From NCBI RefSeq assembly GCF_003815535.1, contig NZ_RPFZ01000001.1:868001-932000 (forward strand): DNA of 64,000 bases, written 5' to 3'. Numbering within the stretch: position 1 is the stretch's first letter; each line of letters begins with the position of its first letter. Under the pieces are notes generated by a model, which was not told the origin of the DNA, did no database searches, and saw only the letters and a list, made by a program, of their open reading frames with translations. Positions 9,169 to 19,100 of the stretch are shown here, one piece after another. The translations under genes and the position numbers were made by a program. Source of the DNA: Aurantiacibacter spongiae (GTDB lineage Bacteria; Pseudomonadota; Alphaproteobacteria; Sphingomonadales; Sphingomonadaceae).

Positions 9169-10955
9169 TGGTTGTGTCGCGGCAACTTCCGGCTGGTCCC
9201 GCGGTATTTCAGTGCGAAGTCCATCACGCCGCCCTCGCCCAGTTGGCCGGTCTTTTCGCGGAAAAGTTCTTCCCAAGGCGTATTGCTTTCGGGGATCGGC
9301 GGCGCCGGGTCTTCGGCCAGGCGCCGTGCGATCTCCTCGTCGTCGACCAGCGCGTTGCACGTCGCTTCGTTCAGGTCGACGCGTATCGTGTCGCCGGTGC
9401 GCAGCCATGACAACCCGCCGCCCGCCGCGCTTTCGGGAGAAACGTTGAGGATGGAGGGGCTGTCGCTGGTGCCCGACTGCCGGCCGTCCCCCAGCGTCGG
9501 TAGCCATTGCGACCCGCGCCGGATCAAGGCGTCGGGCGGCTGCATGTTGACTACCTCGGCGCTGCCCGGCCAGCCGATGACGCCCGAACCGCGAATTACC
9601 AGGATGCAATCCTCATCTATATCGAGCGAGGGATCGTTGATGCGGCGGTGGTAGTCGTCCGACCCGTCGAACACGATGGCACGTGCTTCGAATATGCCTT
9701 CCCGGCCGGGACGGGAGAGGTAGCGGTCACGAAATTCGTCGGAGATGACCGAGGTCTTGAGGATGCCGAAATCGAACAGGTTTCCGGACAGGACGAGGAA
9801 GCCGGCCTTCTCCATCAGCGGATTGTCAAAGCGGCGAATCATCTCGCGATCGTGACTTTCCCGGCCGCACAGGTTTTCCGCCATTGTTGCACCGGTGCAG
9901 GTGGCGACGTCACCGTGGAGCCTGCCCGCCTGCAGCAATTCCCACAACGCCGCCGGCACGCCCCCCGCCCGGTGGAACCGTTCACCCAGATATTCGCCCG
10001 CCGGCTGCATGTTGACGAGCAACGGCAAATCGTAGCCGTGGGCCTGCCAGTCTTCCGGATTCAGGGCAACGCCAGCATGAGCCGCCATCGCCTGGATATG
10101 AGGCTGTGCATTGGACGATCCGCCGACCACGCTGACGAGTGCGATGGCATTGAGAAAAGCCTCTCGCGTCAGGATGTCGGAAGGTTTGAGATCCTCGCGC
10201 ACCATCTCCACGATACGTTGGCCGGTGCGATAGGCGTATTGTCCCCGCTCGCGATAGGGGGCGGGTACCGCCGCGCAGCCTGTCAGGCTGAGGCCGAGCG
10301 CCTCGGCGACGGCGTTCATGGTGCTCGCCGTTCCCATCGAATTGCAATGTCCGGCCGATGGCGCGCTGTCGGTGGCGCGGTCGAGGAACTCCTCTTCGCT
10401 GATCTCGCCCGCCGCCAGTTTCCGGCGGCTGCGCCAGATCACCGTGCCGCTGCCGACCAGTTCGCCCTCGTGCCAGCCGTCCAGCATTGGCCCACCCGAC
10501 AGGACGATGGCGGGAATGTCGACCGTGCTTGCCGCCATGATCTGGCTCGGTGTGGTCTTGTCGCATCCCGTGGTCAGCACGACGCCGTCGATCGGATACC
10601 CGTTCAGCAGTTCGACGAGCCCGAGATAAAGCAGGTTGCGGTCGAGTGCGGCAGTCGGACGGCGGCAATTCTCGAAGATCGGATGGACGGGAAATTCCAT
10701 CGGGATGCCGCCGGCGTCGCGAATACCGTCGCGCACGCGCCTGGCCAACTCGATATGTATGCGATTGCAGGGCGATATGTCGCTGCCGGACTGCGCAATA
10801 CCGATAATCGGTCGTCCGCTGCGCAGTTCTTCCGGCGTGATGCCGTAATTCATGAACCGCTCCAGATAGAGCGCGGTCATGTCCATGCGTTCGTGATTGT
10901 CGAACCAGTCGCGGCTGCGCAGTCGGCGGGCGGGCTTTTCTGTCTCGTCAGTCAT
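9165..10955 (-). CDS. xylD: D-xylonate dehydratase (IlvD/EDD family)
   Basis: A dehydratase of 596 aa from this start that converts D-xylonate to 2-keto-3-deoxy-xylonate. The Fe-S ligands of the IlvD/EDD family are visible: Cys63 (ISPCNRIH), Cys131 (TTGCDKTTPSQ, with Lys133 beside it) and Cys204 (SAGHCNSMGTAST). RSRDWFDN near the start, ENCRRPTAALDRN, GGGLSWLRTGDTIR and the C-terminal LPRHNH are the hallmarks of C. crescentus XylD as I recall it. The start is uncertain: ATG codons at 10955, 10967 and 10991 are in frame. 10955 begins just after the xylR stop and gives the most Caulobacter-like N-terminus; 10967 would overlap xylR by 8 bp. It is co-directional with and directly behind xylR. Confidence 0.93.
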   Translation of the reverse strand: MTDETEKPARRLRSRDWFDNHERMDMTALYLERFMNYGITPEELRSGRPIIGIAQSGSDISPCNRIHIELARRVRDGIRDAGGIPMEFPVHPIFENCRRPTAALDRNLLYLGLVELLNGYPIDGVVLTTGCDKTTPSQIMAASTVDIPAIVLSGGPMLDGWHEGELVGSGTVIWRSRRKLAAGEISEEEFLDRATDSAPSAGHCNSMGTASTMNAVAEALGLSLTGCAAVPAPYRERGQYAYRTGQRIVEMVREDLKPSDILTREAFLNAIALVSVVGGSSNAQPHIQAMAAHAGVALNPEDWQAHGYDLPLLVNMQPAGEYLGERFHRAGGVPAALWELLQAGRLHGDVATCTGATMAENLCGRESHDREMIRRFDNPLMEKAGFLVLSGNLFDFGILKTSVISDEFRDRYLSRPGREGIFEARAIVFDGSDDYHRRINDPSLDIDEDCILVIRGSGVIGWPGSAEVVNMQPPDALIRRGSQWLPTLGDGRQSGTSDSPSILNVSPESAAGGGLSWLRTGDTIRVDLNEATCNALVDDEEIARRLAEDPAPPIPESNTPWEELFREKTGQLGEGGVMDFALKYRGTSRKLPRHNH

Positions 10956-10959
10956 GCAG

Positions 10960-12120
10960 TCAGGCATTTCTCGCTTGAGCTCGTGGCGCACCGTTCGCCG
11001 CCAGGGTGTCCGCTGATGTCCGCGCGAGACTGGGACCGGCGTCCGATTCCCGGCGGATCAACTTGGTCGGCATCACCTTGATCTCCGGCCTGACCTTCTC
11101 TCCCGATCGCCGCGCCTTCATGATGCGGGCGACGGCCTGCACCGCCCACGCCGTCATCTCACGGATCGGCTGCCTGACGGTAGTGAGTTCGGGCCAGATG
11201 GTACTGGCCATCGCCGTGTCGTCGAACCCGCAGACGGTGATGTCGTTGGGGACGTCAAGATGGTTGCGATGCGCCACCGCGACGCTGGCGGCGGCCATGT
11301 CGTCGTTCGAAGCGAAGATCGCAGTCGGCCTGTCCGGCAGTGCAAGCAGTTTCTGCGTGGCGGCCATTCCGCTGCGATAAGTGAAGCGACCCTGGACGAT
11401 CAGGTCGTCATCCGCTTCCAACCCGGCGTCGGCCATCGCCGCACGATAGCCGTCTAGACGCCGGCCGCTTGCCACCTGCTCCGGATTGCCGATGATGAAG
11501 CCGATGCGCGTATGCCCGAGTCCGATGATATGACGCGTCATGTCGTAAGCGGCCTGGAAGTCGTCGATCGTAACCGCGCCGCTCGATCCGGTGGCCTTGC
11601 CGGGTCCCACCTCGATGGCAATCGCGTCAAGTTCGGTCACGAGATCGAGCACCCGCTGATCGTCGCACAGGGGGGGCGGAAGGATGAATCCACGAATACC
11701 GCCGTCGACCAGCCGACGAACAAGTGGCAGTGCGTCTGCCGGATTTTCGCACGCTTCGACAACGACGTGCAGGTCGCTGCGACCCGCTTCCTCTAGCGCC
11801 CCCATGAGAAATTCGCTGAGATAGGAGGCCGAAGGGTTGTCGAACATCACCGCCACGCGCACCTGCTCCGCGCCCGCCAGGCTGCGGGCGGCGCGGTTGG
11901 GCGAATAGTTGAGCTTGGCGATCGCCGCCTGGACAACCTCGCGCGTTTCTTCGCGAACATTGCCTTCCCCGTTCACTACGCGGCTCACGGTCATTGGCGA
12001 ACACCGCGCCTCCCGTGCAACGTCACCGATGGTAGGCGCGGAATTACCGCGCCGCGACCCGCGACGCGTGCGCGAGGACGTTTCCTTCGAGTTGCCGTCA
12101 GCGTTCATCGTGTCGGCCAT
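10960..12120 (-). CDS. xylR: LacI-family transcriptional regulator of xylose/xylan genes
   Basis: A 386-aa LacI/PurR-type repressor. The helix-turn-helix with hinge helix is at about residues 29-75 (PTIGDVAREARCSPMTVSRV, then NYSPNRAARSL). The periplasmic-binding-protein-like effector domain carries the usual FASNDDMAAASVAVA and VCGFDDTAMASTIWPELTTV stretches. The start at 12120 is preferred over longer forms; a GGAAA lies about 10 nt upstream. It is transcribed with xylD and divergently from the GH3 gene, and one TAGCGCTA box lies between them, so autoregulation is likely. The effector (xylose or a pathway intermediate) is not evident from sequence. Confidence 0.9.
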   Translation of the reverse strand: MADTMNADGNSKETSSRTRRGSRRGNSAPTIGDVAREARCSPMTVSRVVNGEGNVREETREVVQAAIAKLNYSPNRAARSLAGAEQVRVAVMFDNPSASYLSEFLMGALEEAGRSDLHVVVEACENPADALPLVRRLVDGGIRGFILPPPLCDDQRVLDLVTELDAIAIEVGPGKATGSSGAVTIDDFQAAYDMTRHIIGLGHTRIGFIIGNPEQVASGRRLDGYRAAMADAGLEADDDLIVQGRFTYRSGMAATQKLLALPDRPTAIFASNDDMAAASVAVAHRNHLDVPNDITVCGFDDTAMASTIWPELTTVRQPIREMTAWAVQAVARIMKARRSGEKVRPEIKVMPTKLIRRESDAGPSLARTSADTLAANGAPRAQARNA

Positions 12121-12258
12121 AGCGCCGGTTTCCGGATGGCAGCAAGTACGCGTGACATGTCCTTCGATTTCGCCCACTTCCGGGACGACGGTACCGGCAG
12201 TCTCCCCCTCCACGGTGAACCGCCTCAAGCTGGTTGACAAGCATGTGGGCCACCATCA

Positions 12259-12272
12259 TGGTAGCGCTACCA
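12259..12272. promoter_or_regulatory. XylR-type operator box 2 (xylR / GH3 divergent promoter)
   Basis: TGGTAGCGCTACCA, a perfect 14-bp palindrome and the best-conserved copy of the box. It lies between xylR (start 12120) and the GH3 gene (start 12324). The position suits repression of the GH3-GH10 operon and autoregulation of xylR-xylD. Confidence 0.85.
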
Positions 12273-12323
12273 CAGGAGCCGGGGCAGTCAAGTACGCTGC
12301 GCCCGTTCGGGAGAGGATATTCG

Positions 12324-14738
12324 ATGAACACCATGTTGCGCGCCGCGCTTGCGGCGAGTGTGGGCCTGATGGCGCTGACCGGTCCGATCACCCCGGTCGC
12401 GATGGCGCAGGACGCCGCGATGACCGACGAAGTTGCACGGCCCATGGCCGACGCGCCCTACTGGAACGCGAGCCTTCCGACCGAACAGCGCGTCGCCGAT
12501 CTCCTCGCCCGCATGACGATGGAGGAAAAGCTCGCCCAGATGATCAGCACCTGGACCAACAAGGCAGCAATCCAGGACGAGGCGAATTTCTTCGATCCCG
12601 CAAAGGCGAGCGAGCTCTACCCCGATGGCATCGGGTTCTTCACCCGTCCATCGGACCAGGCAGGGCCGGGATCGCCGCGGGCCACTCCTCCGCGTTCGAT
12701 CCAAGAATCGATCCGTTACGTGAACGCGCTGCAGCGCTGGGCACGCGAAAACACTCGGCTCGGCATTCCTGTTCTGACGCACGAGGAATCGCTGCACGGG
12801 CTTGCCGCGCAGGACGCGACCAGTTTTCCGCAGTCCATCGCCCTCGCATCCAGCTGGAACCCCGATCTTGTTCGCGAGGTCAACGACTACATCGCATCCG
12901 AGGTCCGCGCGCGCGGGGTATACCAGGTTCTGTCCCCCGTGGTCGACGTCGCCCGCGACCCCCGCTGGGGCCGGATCGAGGAGACGTTCGGGGAAGATCC
13001 CTACCTCGTGGGCGAGATGGGCGTTGCTGCTGTCGAAGGTTTGCAGGGCGTAGGAACCGACCCGGTGCTCGGCGAAGGGCAGGTTCTCGCCACGCTCAAG
13101 CACATGACCGGTCACGGCCAGCCCGAGAGCGGAACGAATATCGGGCCTGCGCAAATCTCCGAACGAACGTTGCGCGAAATGTTCTTCCCCCCGTTCAAGC
13201 AGGTGGTGGACCGCACCGCGATCCGTAACGTGATGGCGAGCTATAATGAGATCGACGGCATTCCCAGCCACTCCAATCGCTGGCTGCTGCACGACGTGTT
13301 GCGCGGCGAATGGAATTACCAGGGCGCAGTCGTTTCCGATTACTTTGCCATCGAGGAAATGGTCTCCCGCCACCACGTCGCCGAGGATGTCGCCGGTGCC
13401 GCCCTGCTGGCGCTTCGGGCCGGGGTGGACGTCGATTTCCCGGACGGCGCTGCCTATTCCCACCTGGACGAACTGCTGGCCGACGGTCGCATAACGCCCG
13501 AACAGATCGACGATGCGGTGCGGCACATCCTGACGATGAAGTTCAATGCCGGGCTGTTCGAGATGCCCTTCGTCACCGACACCGGGCCTGCCATGCGTTC
13601 GAATACCGAACAGGGCATCGCTCTCGCGCGGCGGGCGGCGGAACAATCGCTCGTCCTGTTGAAGAACGACGGCGTGTTGCCGCTGGCCATGCCGGAGGGC
13701 GCAGGGCGTCCGACTATCGCCGTCATCGGTCCGAATGCCGACGTCGCTCGGCTCGGCGGCTATTACGGGATACCGCGCAACACCGTGACCCCGCTGGACG
13801 GCATCCGCGCTCTCGTGGGCGACCGCGCCGAGATCGTACATGCGCCAGGCGTCGCCATTACCGTTGATGACGATTGGTGGGAAGACGAGGTGCAGCTCGC
13901 CGATCCGGAAGAAAACGCCCGGATGATCGCGGCCGCGGTCGAGTCCGCGCGCGATGCCGACACGATCATCCTGTTCATCGGCGATACCGAACAGACCAGT
14001 CGCGAAGGTTGGGCAGATGAGCATCTGGGCGACCGGACGAGCCTCGATCTCGTCGGACAGCAGAACGACCTGTTCGACGCGTTGCGGGCGCTGGGCAAAC
14101 CCATTGTCACCGTCCTCGTCAACGGACGACCGCCCAGCTACCCTAACGTAGCCGAAAATTCGAACGCTGTCCTGGAAACTTGGTACGCCGGCGAGCAGCA
14201 GGGCAATGCGATTGCCGATGCCCTGTTCGGTCGCGTCAATCCGGGTGGCAAACTGCCCGTTACCGTGCCGCGCAATGTCGGGCAGCTTCCGCTGCTCTAC
14301 AACCACAAACCCAGCGCCCAGCGCGGCTACCTCTTCGACACCACCGATCCGCTCTATCCGTTCGGTTACGGACTGTCCTACACGCAGTTCGCTTTCGGTA
14401 CGCCCACGCTGTCATCCGATACCATTGCCGGTGGTCAGGGCGTGACCGTGCGCGTGCCCGTCACCAATAGCGGCGATCTGGCCGGTGACGAGGTCGTGCA
14501 GGTCTATCTGCGCGATGACGTGAGTTCGGTGACCAGGCCGGTCCAGGAGCTCGCGGGCTTCGCACGGGTGACGTTGCAACCGGGAGAAACGCGCGCGGTG
14601 GATATTCCGATCCGTGCCGACGCGTTCCGCTTCTGGAATCGCGACATGGAATTCGTGACCGAACCGGGCACTTTCACACTGATGGTTGGTCCCAACTCGG
14701 CCGACGTGACCGAGGTCACGCTGACCATGACGGACTAG
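12324..14738 (+). CDS. GH3-family beta-xylosidase/beta-glucosidase, exported
   Basis: An 804-aa GH3 enzyme with a signal peptide (cleavage near VAMAQD, residues 23-26). The (beta/alpha)8 domain contains LTHEESLHGLAAQ, and ASYNEIDGIPSHSNRWLL precedes the nucleophile Asp339 in VVSDYFA. The alpha/beta-sandwich domain includes SLVLLKNDGVLPL and FIGDTEQTSREGW (candidate acid/base region). A C-terminal fibronectin-III-like domain (VPVTNSGDLAGDEVVQVYL) completes the usual GH3 layout. In this context it likely trims xylo-oligosaccharides to xylose in the periplasm. A strong GAGAGGA Shine-Dalgarno lies 7 nt before the ATG. The GH10 gene follows after 19 bp. Confidence 0.9.
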   Translation: MNTMLRAALAASVGLMALTGPITPVAMAQDAAMTDEVARPMADAPYWNASLPTEQRVADLLARMTMEEKLAQMISTWTNKAAIQDEANFFDPAKASELYPDGIGFFTRPSDQAGPGSPRATPPRSIQESIRYVNALQRWARENTRLGIPVLTHEESLHGLAAQDATSFPQSIALASSWNPDLVREVNDYIASEVRARGVYQVLSPVVDVARDPRWGRIEETFGEDPYLVGEMGVAAVEGLQGVGTDPVLGEGQVLATLKHMTGHGQPESGTNIGPAQISERTLREMFFPPFKQVVDRTAIRNVMASYNEIDGIPSHSNRWLLHDVLRGEWNYQGAVVSDYFAIEEMVSRHHVAEDVAGAALLALRAGVDVDFPDGAAYSHLDELLADGRITPEQIDDAVRHILTMKFNAGLFEMPFVTDTGPAMRSNTEQGIALARRAAEQSLVLLKNDGVLPLAMPEGAGRPTIAVIGPNADVARLGGYYGIPRNTVTPLDGIRALVGDRAEIVHAPGVAITVDDDWWEDEVQLADPEENARMIAAAVESARDADTIILFIGDTEQTSREGWADEHLGDRTSLDLVGQQNDLFDALRALGKPIVTVLVNGRPPSYPNVAENSNAVLETWYAGEQQGNAIADALFGRVNPGGKLPVTVPRNVGQLPLLYNHKPSAQRGYLFDTTDPLYPFGYGLSYTQFAFGTPTLSSDTIAGGQGVTVRVPVTNSGDLAGDEVVQVYLRDDVSSVTRPVQELAGFARVTLQPGETRAVDIPIRADAFRFWNRDMEFVTEPGTFTLMVGPNSADVTEVTLTMTD

Positions 14739-14757
14739 CCGCAAACAGGATACCCAC

Positions 14758-15954
14758 ATGACAGACAGTTTCCGTATGAACCGCCGCGGTGCGCTTGCCG
14801 GGTTGGCGGCCCTGCCCCTGGCGGCATGCGCGGGCGACACAAGCTGGGCCGGATCGTCATCCGGTCCGGGCGCCGCGGTCGCCGACAATGTTCCGACGCC
14901 AAGCCTGGACGCGCTGGCGCGGCGTCGGGGCCGGCGCTTCGGCAGTGCAATTGCCGCAACACCGGGCAACGTGGATGCCGGATCGATTCAGAACCCGCGC
15001 TATTCGGCGCTGATCAAGGCCGAATGCGGCCTGGTCGTGCCCGAAAACGAACTCAAGTGGCAGGCGACTCGCCCCGACGCGGCGACTTACGATTTCGCGC
15101 GGATGGATGCCGTGGCCGCCTGGGCGCGGGCCAACGAGATGGAACTGCGCGGCCACACCTTGTTGTGGCATCGTCCGGAATGGTTCCCTGCCTGGCTCAA
15201 CGCCTATGACTTCGGAGCGCATCCGGCGACGGAGGCGGAACGCCTGATCAGCGAACACATCCGCACCGTGGCGCGCCGCTACGGCGACCAGATCAAGAGC
15301 TGGGACGTCGTCAACGAAGCCATCGATCACGATGCGCGCGCTACCATGGAAACCAGCCTGAGCCGTGCGATGGGAACGCCGGAATCGGTCATCGACCTTG
15401 CCTTTCGAACTGCACGTGATGCGATGCCGGACGCGCAACTGGTCTATAACGACTACATGAGTTGGGAACCGCAGCACCAGAACCATTGCGCCGACGTCCT
15501 GCGCTTGCTCGAGGGCATGGTTTCACGGGGGGTGCCTGTCGATGCGCTCGGAATTCAGTCGCACATCGAGATGTTCGAGATCGATCCCGCAACCGGGGTC
15601 GGTCCGTATGCCGAAAGGCAGTGGCGCGCATTCCTGGACGAGGTGACGGGGATGGGTCTGCGACTTCTCATCACCGAGTTCGATGTCAAGGATTCCGCCC
15701 TGCCCGCCCCCATTGCGCAGCGCGACGCCAAGGTTGCCGACTATACCCGCCGCTATTTCGACCTGATGCTCGAATATGACGACGACCTGGACGACATCCT
15801 CGCCTGGGGCATGGTGGACCGGTTCAACTGGCTTCAGGATTTCGAGAAGGCAGCGCGGCCCGATGGACTCGAAATTCGTGGGGCGCCATACGACAACGAC
15901 TATCGTCCGAAGCCCATGCGCGACGCCATTGCCGCGGCGCTGGCGGCCGCTTGA
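14758..15954 (+). CDS. GH10-family endo-1,4-beta-xylanase, probable lipoprotein
   Basis: A 398-aa xylanase. The N-terminus (MNRRGALAG, then LPLAACAG) has a twin-arginine-like start and a lipobox (LAAC), so outer- or inner-membrane anchoring is likely. GH10 signatures are PENELKWQATRP, GHTLLWHRPEW, acid/base Glu187 in WDVVNEAID, and nucleophile Glu307 in LLITEFDVKD, followed by WGMVDRFNWL. It cleaves the xylan backbone and is the clearest evidence for xylan as the target of the locus. A second in-frame ATG at 14776 is possible. A strong intrinsic terminator follows about 50 bp downstream. Confidence 0.93.
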   Translation: MTDSFRMNRRGALAGLAALPLAACAGDTSWAGSSSGPGAAVADNVPTPSLDALARRRGRRFGSAIAATPGNVDAGSIQNPRYSALIKAECGLVVPENELKWQATRPDAATYDFARMDAVAAWARANEMELRGHTLLWHRPEWFPAWLNAYDFGAHPATEAERLISEHIRTVARRYGDQIKSWDVVNEAIDHDARATMETSLSRAMGTPESVIDLAFRTARDAMPDAQLVYNDYMSWEPQHQNHCADVLRLLEGMVSRGVPVDALGIQSHIEMFEIDPATGVGPYAERQWRAFLDEVTGMGLRLLITEFDVKDSALPAPIAQRDAKVADYTRRYFDLMLEYDDDLDDILAWGMVDRFNWLQDFEKAARPDGLEIRGAPYDNDYRPKPMRDAIAAALAAA

Positions 15955-16004
15955 GGCGATCAAGGGGCTGAGCCGTTCCAGGTTTCCCCCGGAACGGCAC
16001 GAGA

Positions 16005-16039
16005 ACCGCCGGACCCTCGCCCCGGGTCCGGCGGTTTTT
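16005..16039 (+). terminator. Intrinsic terminator after GH3-GH10
   Basis: A 12-bp perfect stem (ACCGCCGGACCC / GGGTCCGGCGGT, 16005-16016 and 16024-16035) with a 7-nt loop, followed by a T run at 16035-16039 on the plus strand. It is positioned to end the GH3-GH10 transcript. Confidence 0.88.
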
Positions 16040-16072
16040 CTGTGCCCTCGAGGTTCGCGAGGCATCTTTCTC

Positions 16073-16112
16073 AAAAAAAGAGGGCCGCCGGACCAGATCG
16101 GTCCGGCGGCCC
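16073..16112 (-). terminator. Intrinsic terminator after the xylan TBDR
   Basis: A 13-bp perfect stem (GGGCCGCCGGACC at 16082-16094 and its complement at 16100-16112) with a 5-nt loop. The run of A at 16073-16079 reads as a U tract on the minus strand. It lies about 30 bp beyond the TBDR stop. The stem shares the CCGCCGGACC core with the opposing plus-strand terminator. Confidence 0.88.
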
Positions 16113-16142
16113 GCTCATATCCAGGCCCAATGGGAGAGCGGC

Positions 16143-19100
16143 CTAGAAATTGCCCCGCAGGATGAATGAGAAGCGGCGGTCGTTCATGAAATACGAGCGC
16201 GGCGCCAGGTCATCCGGATTGCCGGTGTAGGCCTGGGTCGTCTCGGTCACTTCGTTAAGCAGGTTCACGCCCTGCACACCGACCCGCAGGTTTTCATTGA
16301 TGTTGAAGAAGATCGATGCGTCCAGCTGCCCCGTCGGCTCGTTGAAGATCGAGTAGTAGGGGAAGATGACGTCGCTCGCCGTCAACAGGAAGCGAGAGCG
16401 CCAGTTATATGCGGCACGAACGGACAGCGGCCCCTTCTCGTAGAAACCGGCCACGTTGAAATTGTGCTTCGACAATTGCTCCAGAGGCAGGTTTCCAGGC
16501 GTGACGGTCGACGGTGTGACCGTCGTCCCGCCATTGAGGAAGGTGTTGGGAAGCCCCGAACTCTCGATATAGGTGTAGTTCGCAGAGCCGCCCAGACCGT
16601 CCAGCGGTGCGGGCAGGAAATCGAAGGTCTGCTGATAGGCGACCTCGAAGCCCTTGATCTTGCCGCTGCCATCGTAGTTTGCCGGACCGCGAACCGTTAT
16701 GTCGCGGCTGTCGCCGGCGCTGTTGACGATCTGCTCCGTCCGGGTCTCGTTGTAGAAGAAGTTCTTGATATCCTTGTAGAAGGCATTGAACGTCAACGAC
16801 CCGACCCGGGCGAAATACCACTCGAGGCTTGCATCGAACTGCCAGGCCGTTGCCGGAAGCAGCGTGGGATCGCCCGCCTGCCCCGTGAAATTGCCCGTCA
16901 CGTCGATCGCCGGCGTGAAGTAGTTGCGGATGTAGCTGTTTTCCGGCCGCGTCAGAACCTTCGAAACCGCGAAGCGCGCAATCAGATCGTTGGTGATCCC
17001 GAGTTTCAGGTTAAAGCTCGGCAGGAAGTAGTCGTAGCTGTTGTCGACCGTTTCGGTGATGAGGCTGCCATCGACGAAATTCTGCAAGGCGACATACGCA
17101 TCACGGCCGATAGTACAGATCCCGCCGGGACGCGCCGTTCCGCCACCCAGTTCGGCCGGCACCGCGCGTTCGGCACAGCGTGTGTCGAAGTCCTGCGCGA
17201 TATTGAGGCCAGCCTGCGTGCCCGGACCGACCGCGCCTGTCGAGGACAGGTCGGTCTTGACCCAGCGAACGCCGATATTGCCGGACAGTCGCATGTCGTT
17301 GAAGACGTTGTCACTGCCGAAGCTGAGCATCGCATAGGCCGCGTAGTCCTGGCTCGAGACATCCTGGATATCGGGCGCCGTGTACCGTGTGCCGTCGATC
17401 GTCCCGTCGCGCTGCGCGAGCGGGATGAAGGTCGGAGATGCACCGTACTGACGCGCAATGTCCTGAACGCCGGCAACAAAATCGAGCGCCCCCTGATAAT
17501 CGGCCGCCGGTTCGCCGCTGTAATAGTAGGCTCCGATCGGACCGGGCGTCTGTCCCCGGAAGAAGTTCGGGAAGCCGTAGAACTCGCTGGCACTGGCATC
17601 GGTATCGGCAAAGTTGATCGGTCGGCTACCGGACCACACCTCGCTCAGCATGCCCCAGTTATACGTGGTGTAGCGGACCGTCTGATCGCGTTCCTCGTAA
17701 CGTGCGCCGACCTTGACGCGGCGGATGAACGCATCGTCACCGAACTCGTATTCCAGATCGCCGGCGAAGGCATACTGATCGCCCTCGCTGTCCTCCGAGT
17801 GATCCATCGCCGCACGCCAAAACTGGAAGCGCGGATCGGTAAAATATCCGAAATCGGTTGCATTCGCCAAAGCGGGCGAAGGCTGTGACCAGTCGTAACC
17901 GAGAAACTGCGGCTTGTGCGGACGCACGACGGGCAGGTCGCCGGAAATGTCCAGCTCGGAATCCGCGAAATTCGATCCGAAGATCGAGAAGTCGAGGTTC
18001 TGGCGCCGGGAAGTGGCGTATTGCGCGTCCAGCTCCACCCGCAGGCGGTCGCTGAACTCGTGCTGCAGGTTGATGCTGTAATCCTCGTTGGTCGTCTCGT
18101 CGGCGACCCCGCGGCGAGCCAGCGAATACTGCGAACCGCCGATCGGCACGTAGGGCGAACCCTGGCCGGGAGACGGATCGTAATTGTCTACCTGGCCGCG
18201 CCAGCCGTTGCTGGCATCGACGATATAACCCGACTGGAACAGGTTGTCCTCGTTATAGACGAAGTCCTGGAAGCCGCCGACCGGGCACTGCGCGCGCGGC
18301 GGGGTCTCGTCGTCGGGATTGATCGTCCCCTGATCGTCGATCTGGTTCGGGCCGTTGGCGTTCTGCTGACAGCCCAGCGGATAGGTCGAATACTCCGTGA
18401 GGTCGGGTGCGGCCTCGTAGGTATATTCACCCCAGTCGTTGGTCGTGTGCGAGCGGATGAACTCCGCCGTCACGCTGGTCCGCCGGTCGGTCGTTTCGTA
18501 CTGCGCCGACAGAGCGATACCGTCGCGCTTGCGATCGAAGTTCTGGGTGCGGAACTGGCCGCCGACCGGCGCGACGCGGTAATCCGCATAATCGGCGAAA
18601 CCGTCGGCGCCCGGGCTGCCGAAATTGCCGCAGGCGGCGTTGGGCGGCGGCAGCGTCATGGTGTCGGTCTGCGCAGGCAGGGGGTTGCGACAGATGAAGG
18701 TGTTGCCGGTGTTGGCAGCACGCACCAGCTGACCGTCGCGCGTCTGGTAGTTGGCGATCTGCAGGCCGTCTGCCCGGCTCTTGATCTGCGAGTAGGACGC
18801 GCTCGCCAGGATACCGAAGGTGCCGATGCCGGTATCCCAGGTGTTGCTGATGAGACCGGATACGTTCGGCGTCCACTCCTCGGAGAAGTCGCCGTAGTTC
18901 AGTTCTGCGCTGAAACCGACATGGAAACCGTAACGATCGAACGGTTTGCGCGTGATGAGATTGACCGTGCCGGCCAGACCACCCTCGATCTGTTCGGCGG
19001 TCGAGTTCTTGGCGATGATGACCGAACCGAGCAGTTCAGACGGCACATCGGCAAAGTTCAGTGCCTGCCCGTTCACGCCCGCGACGAACGCGGTGCGGCC

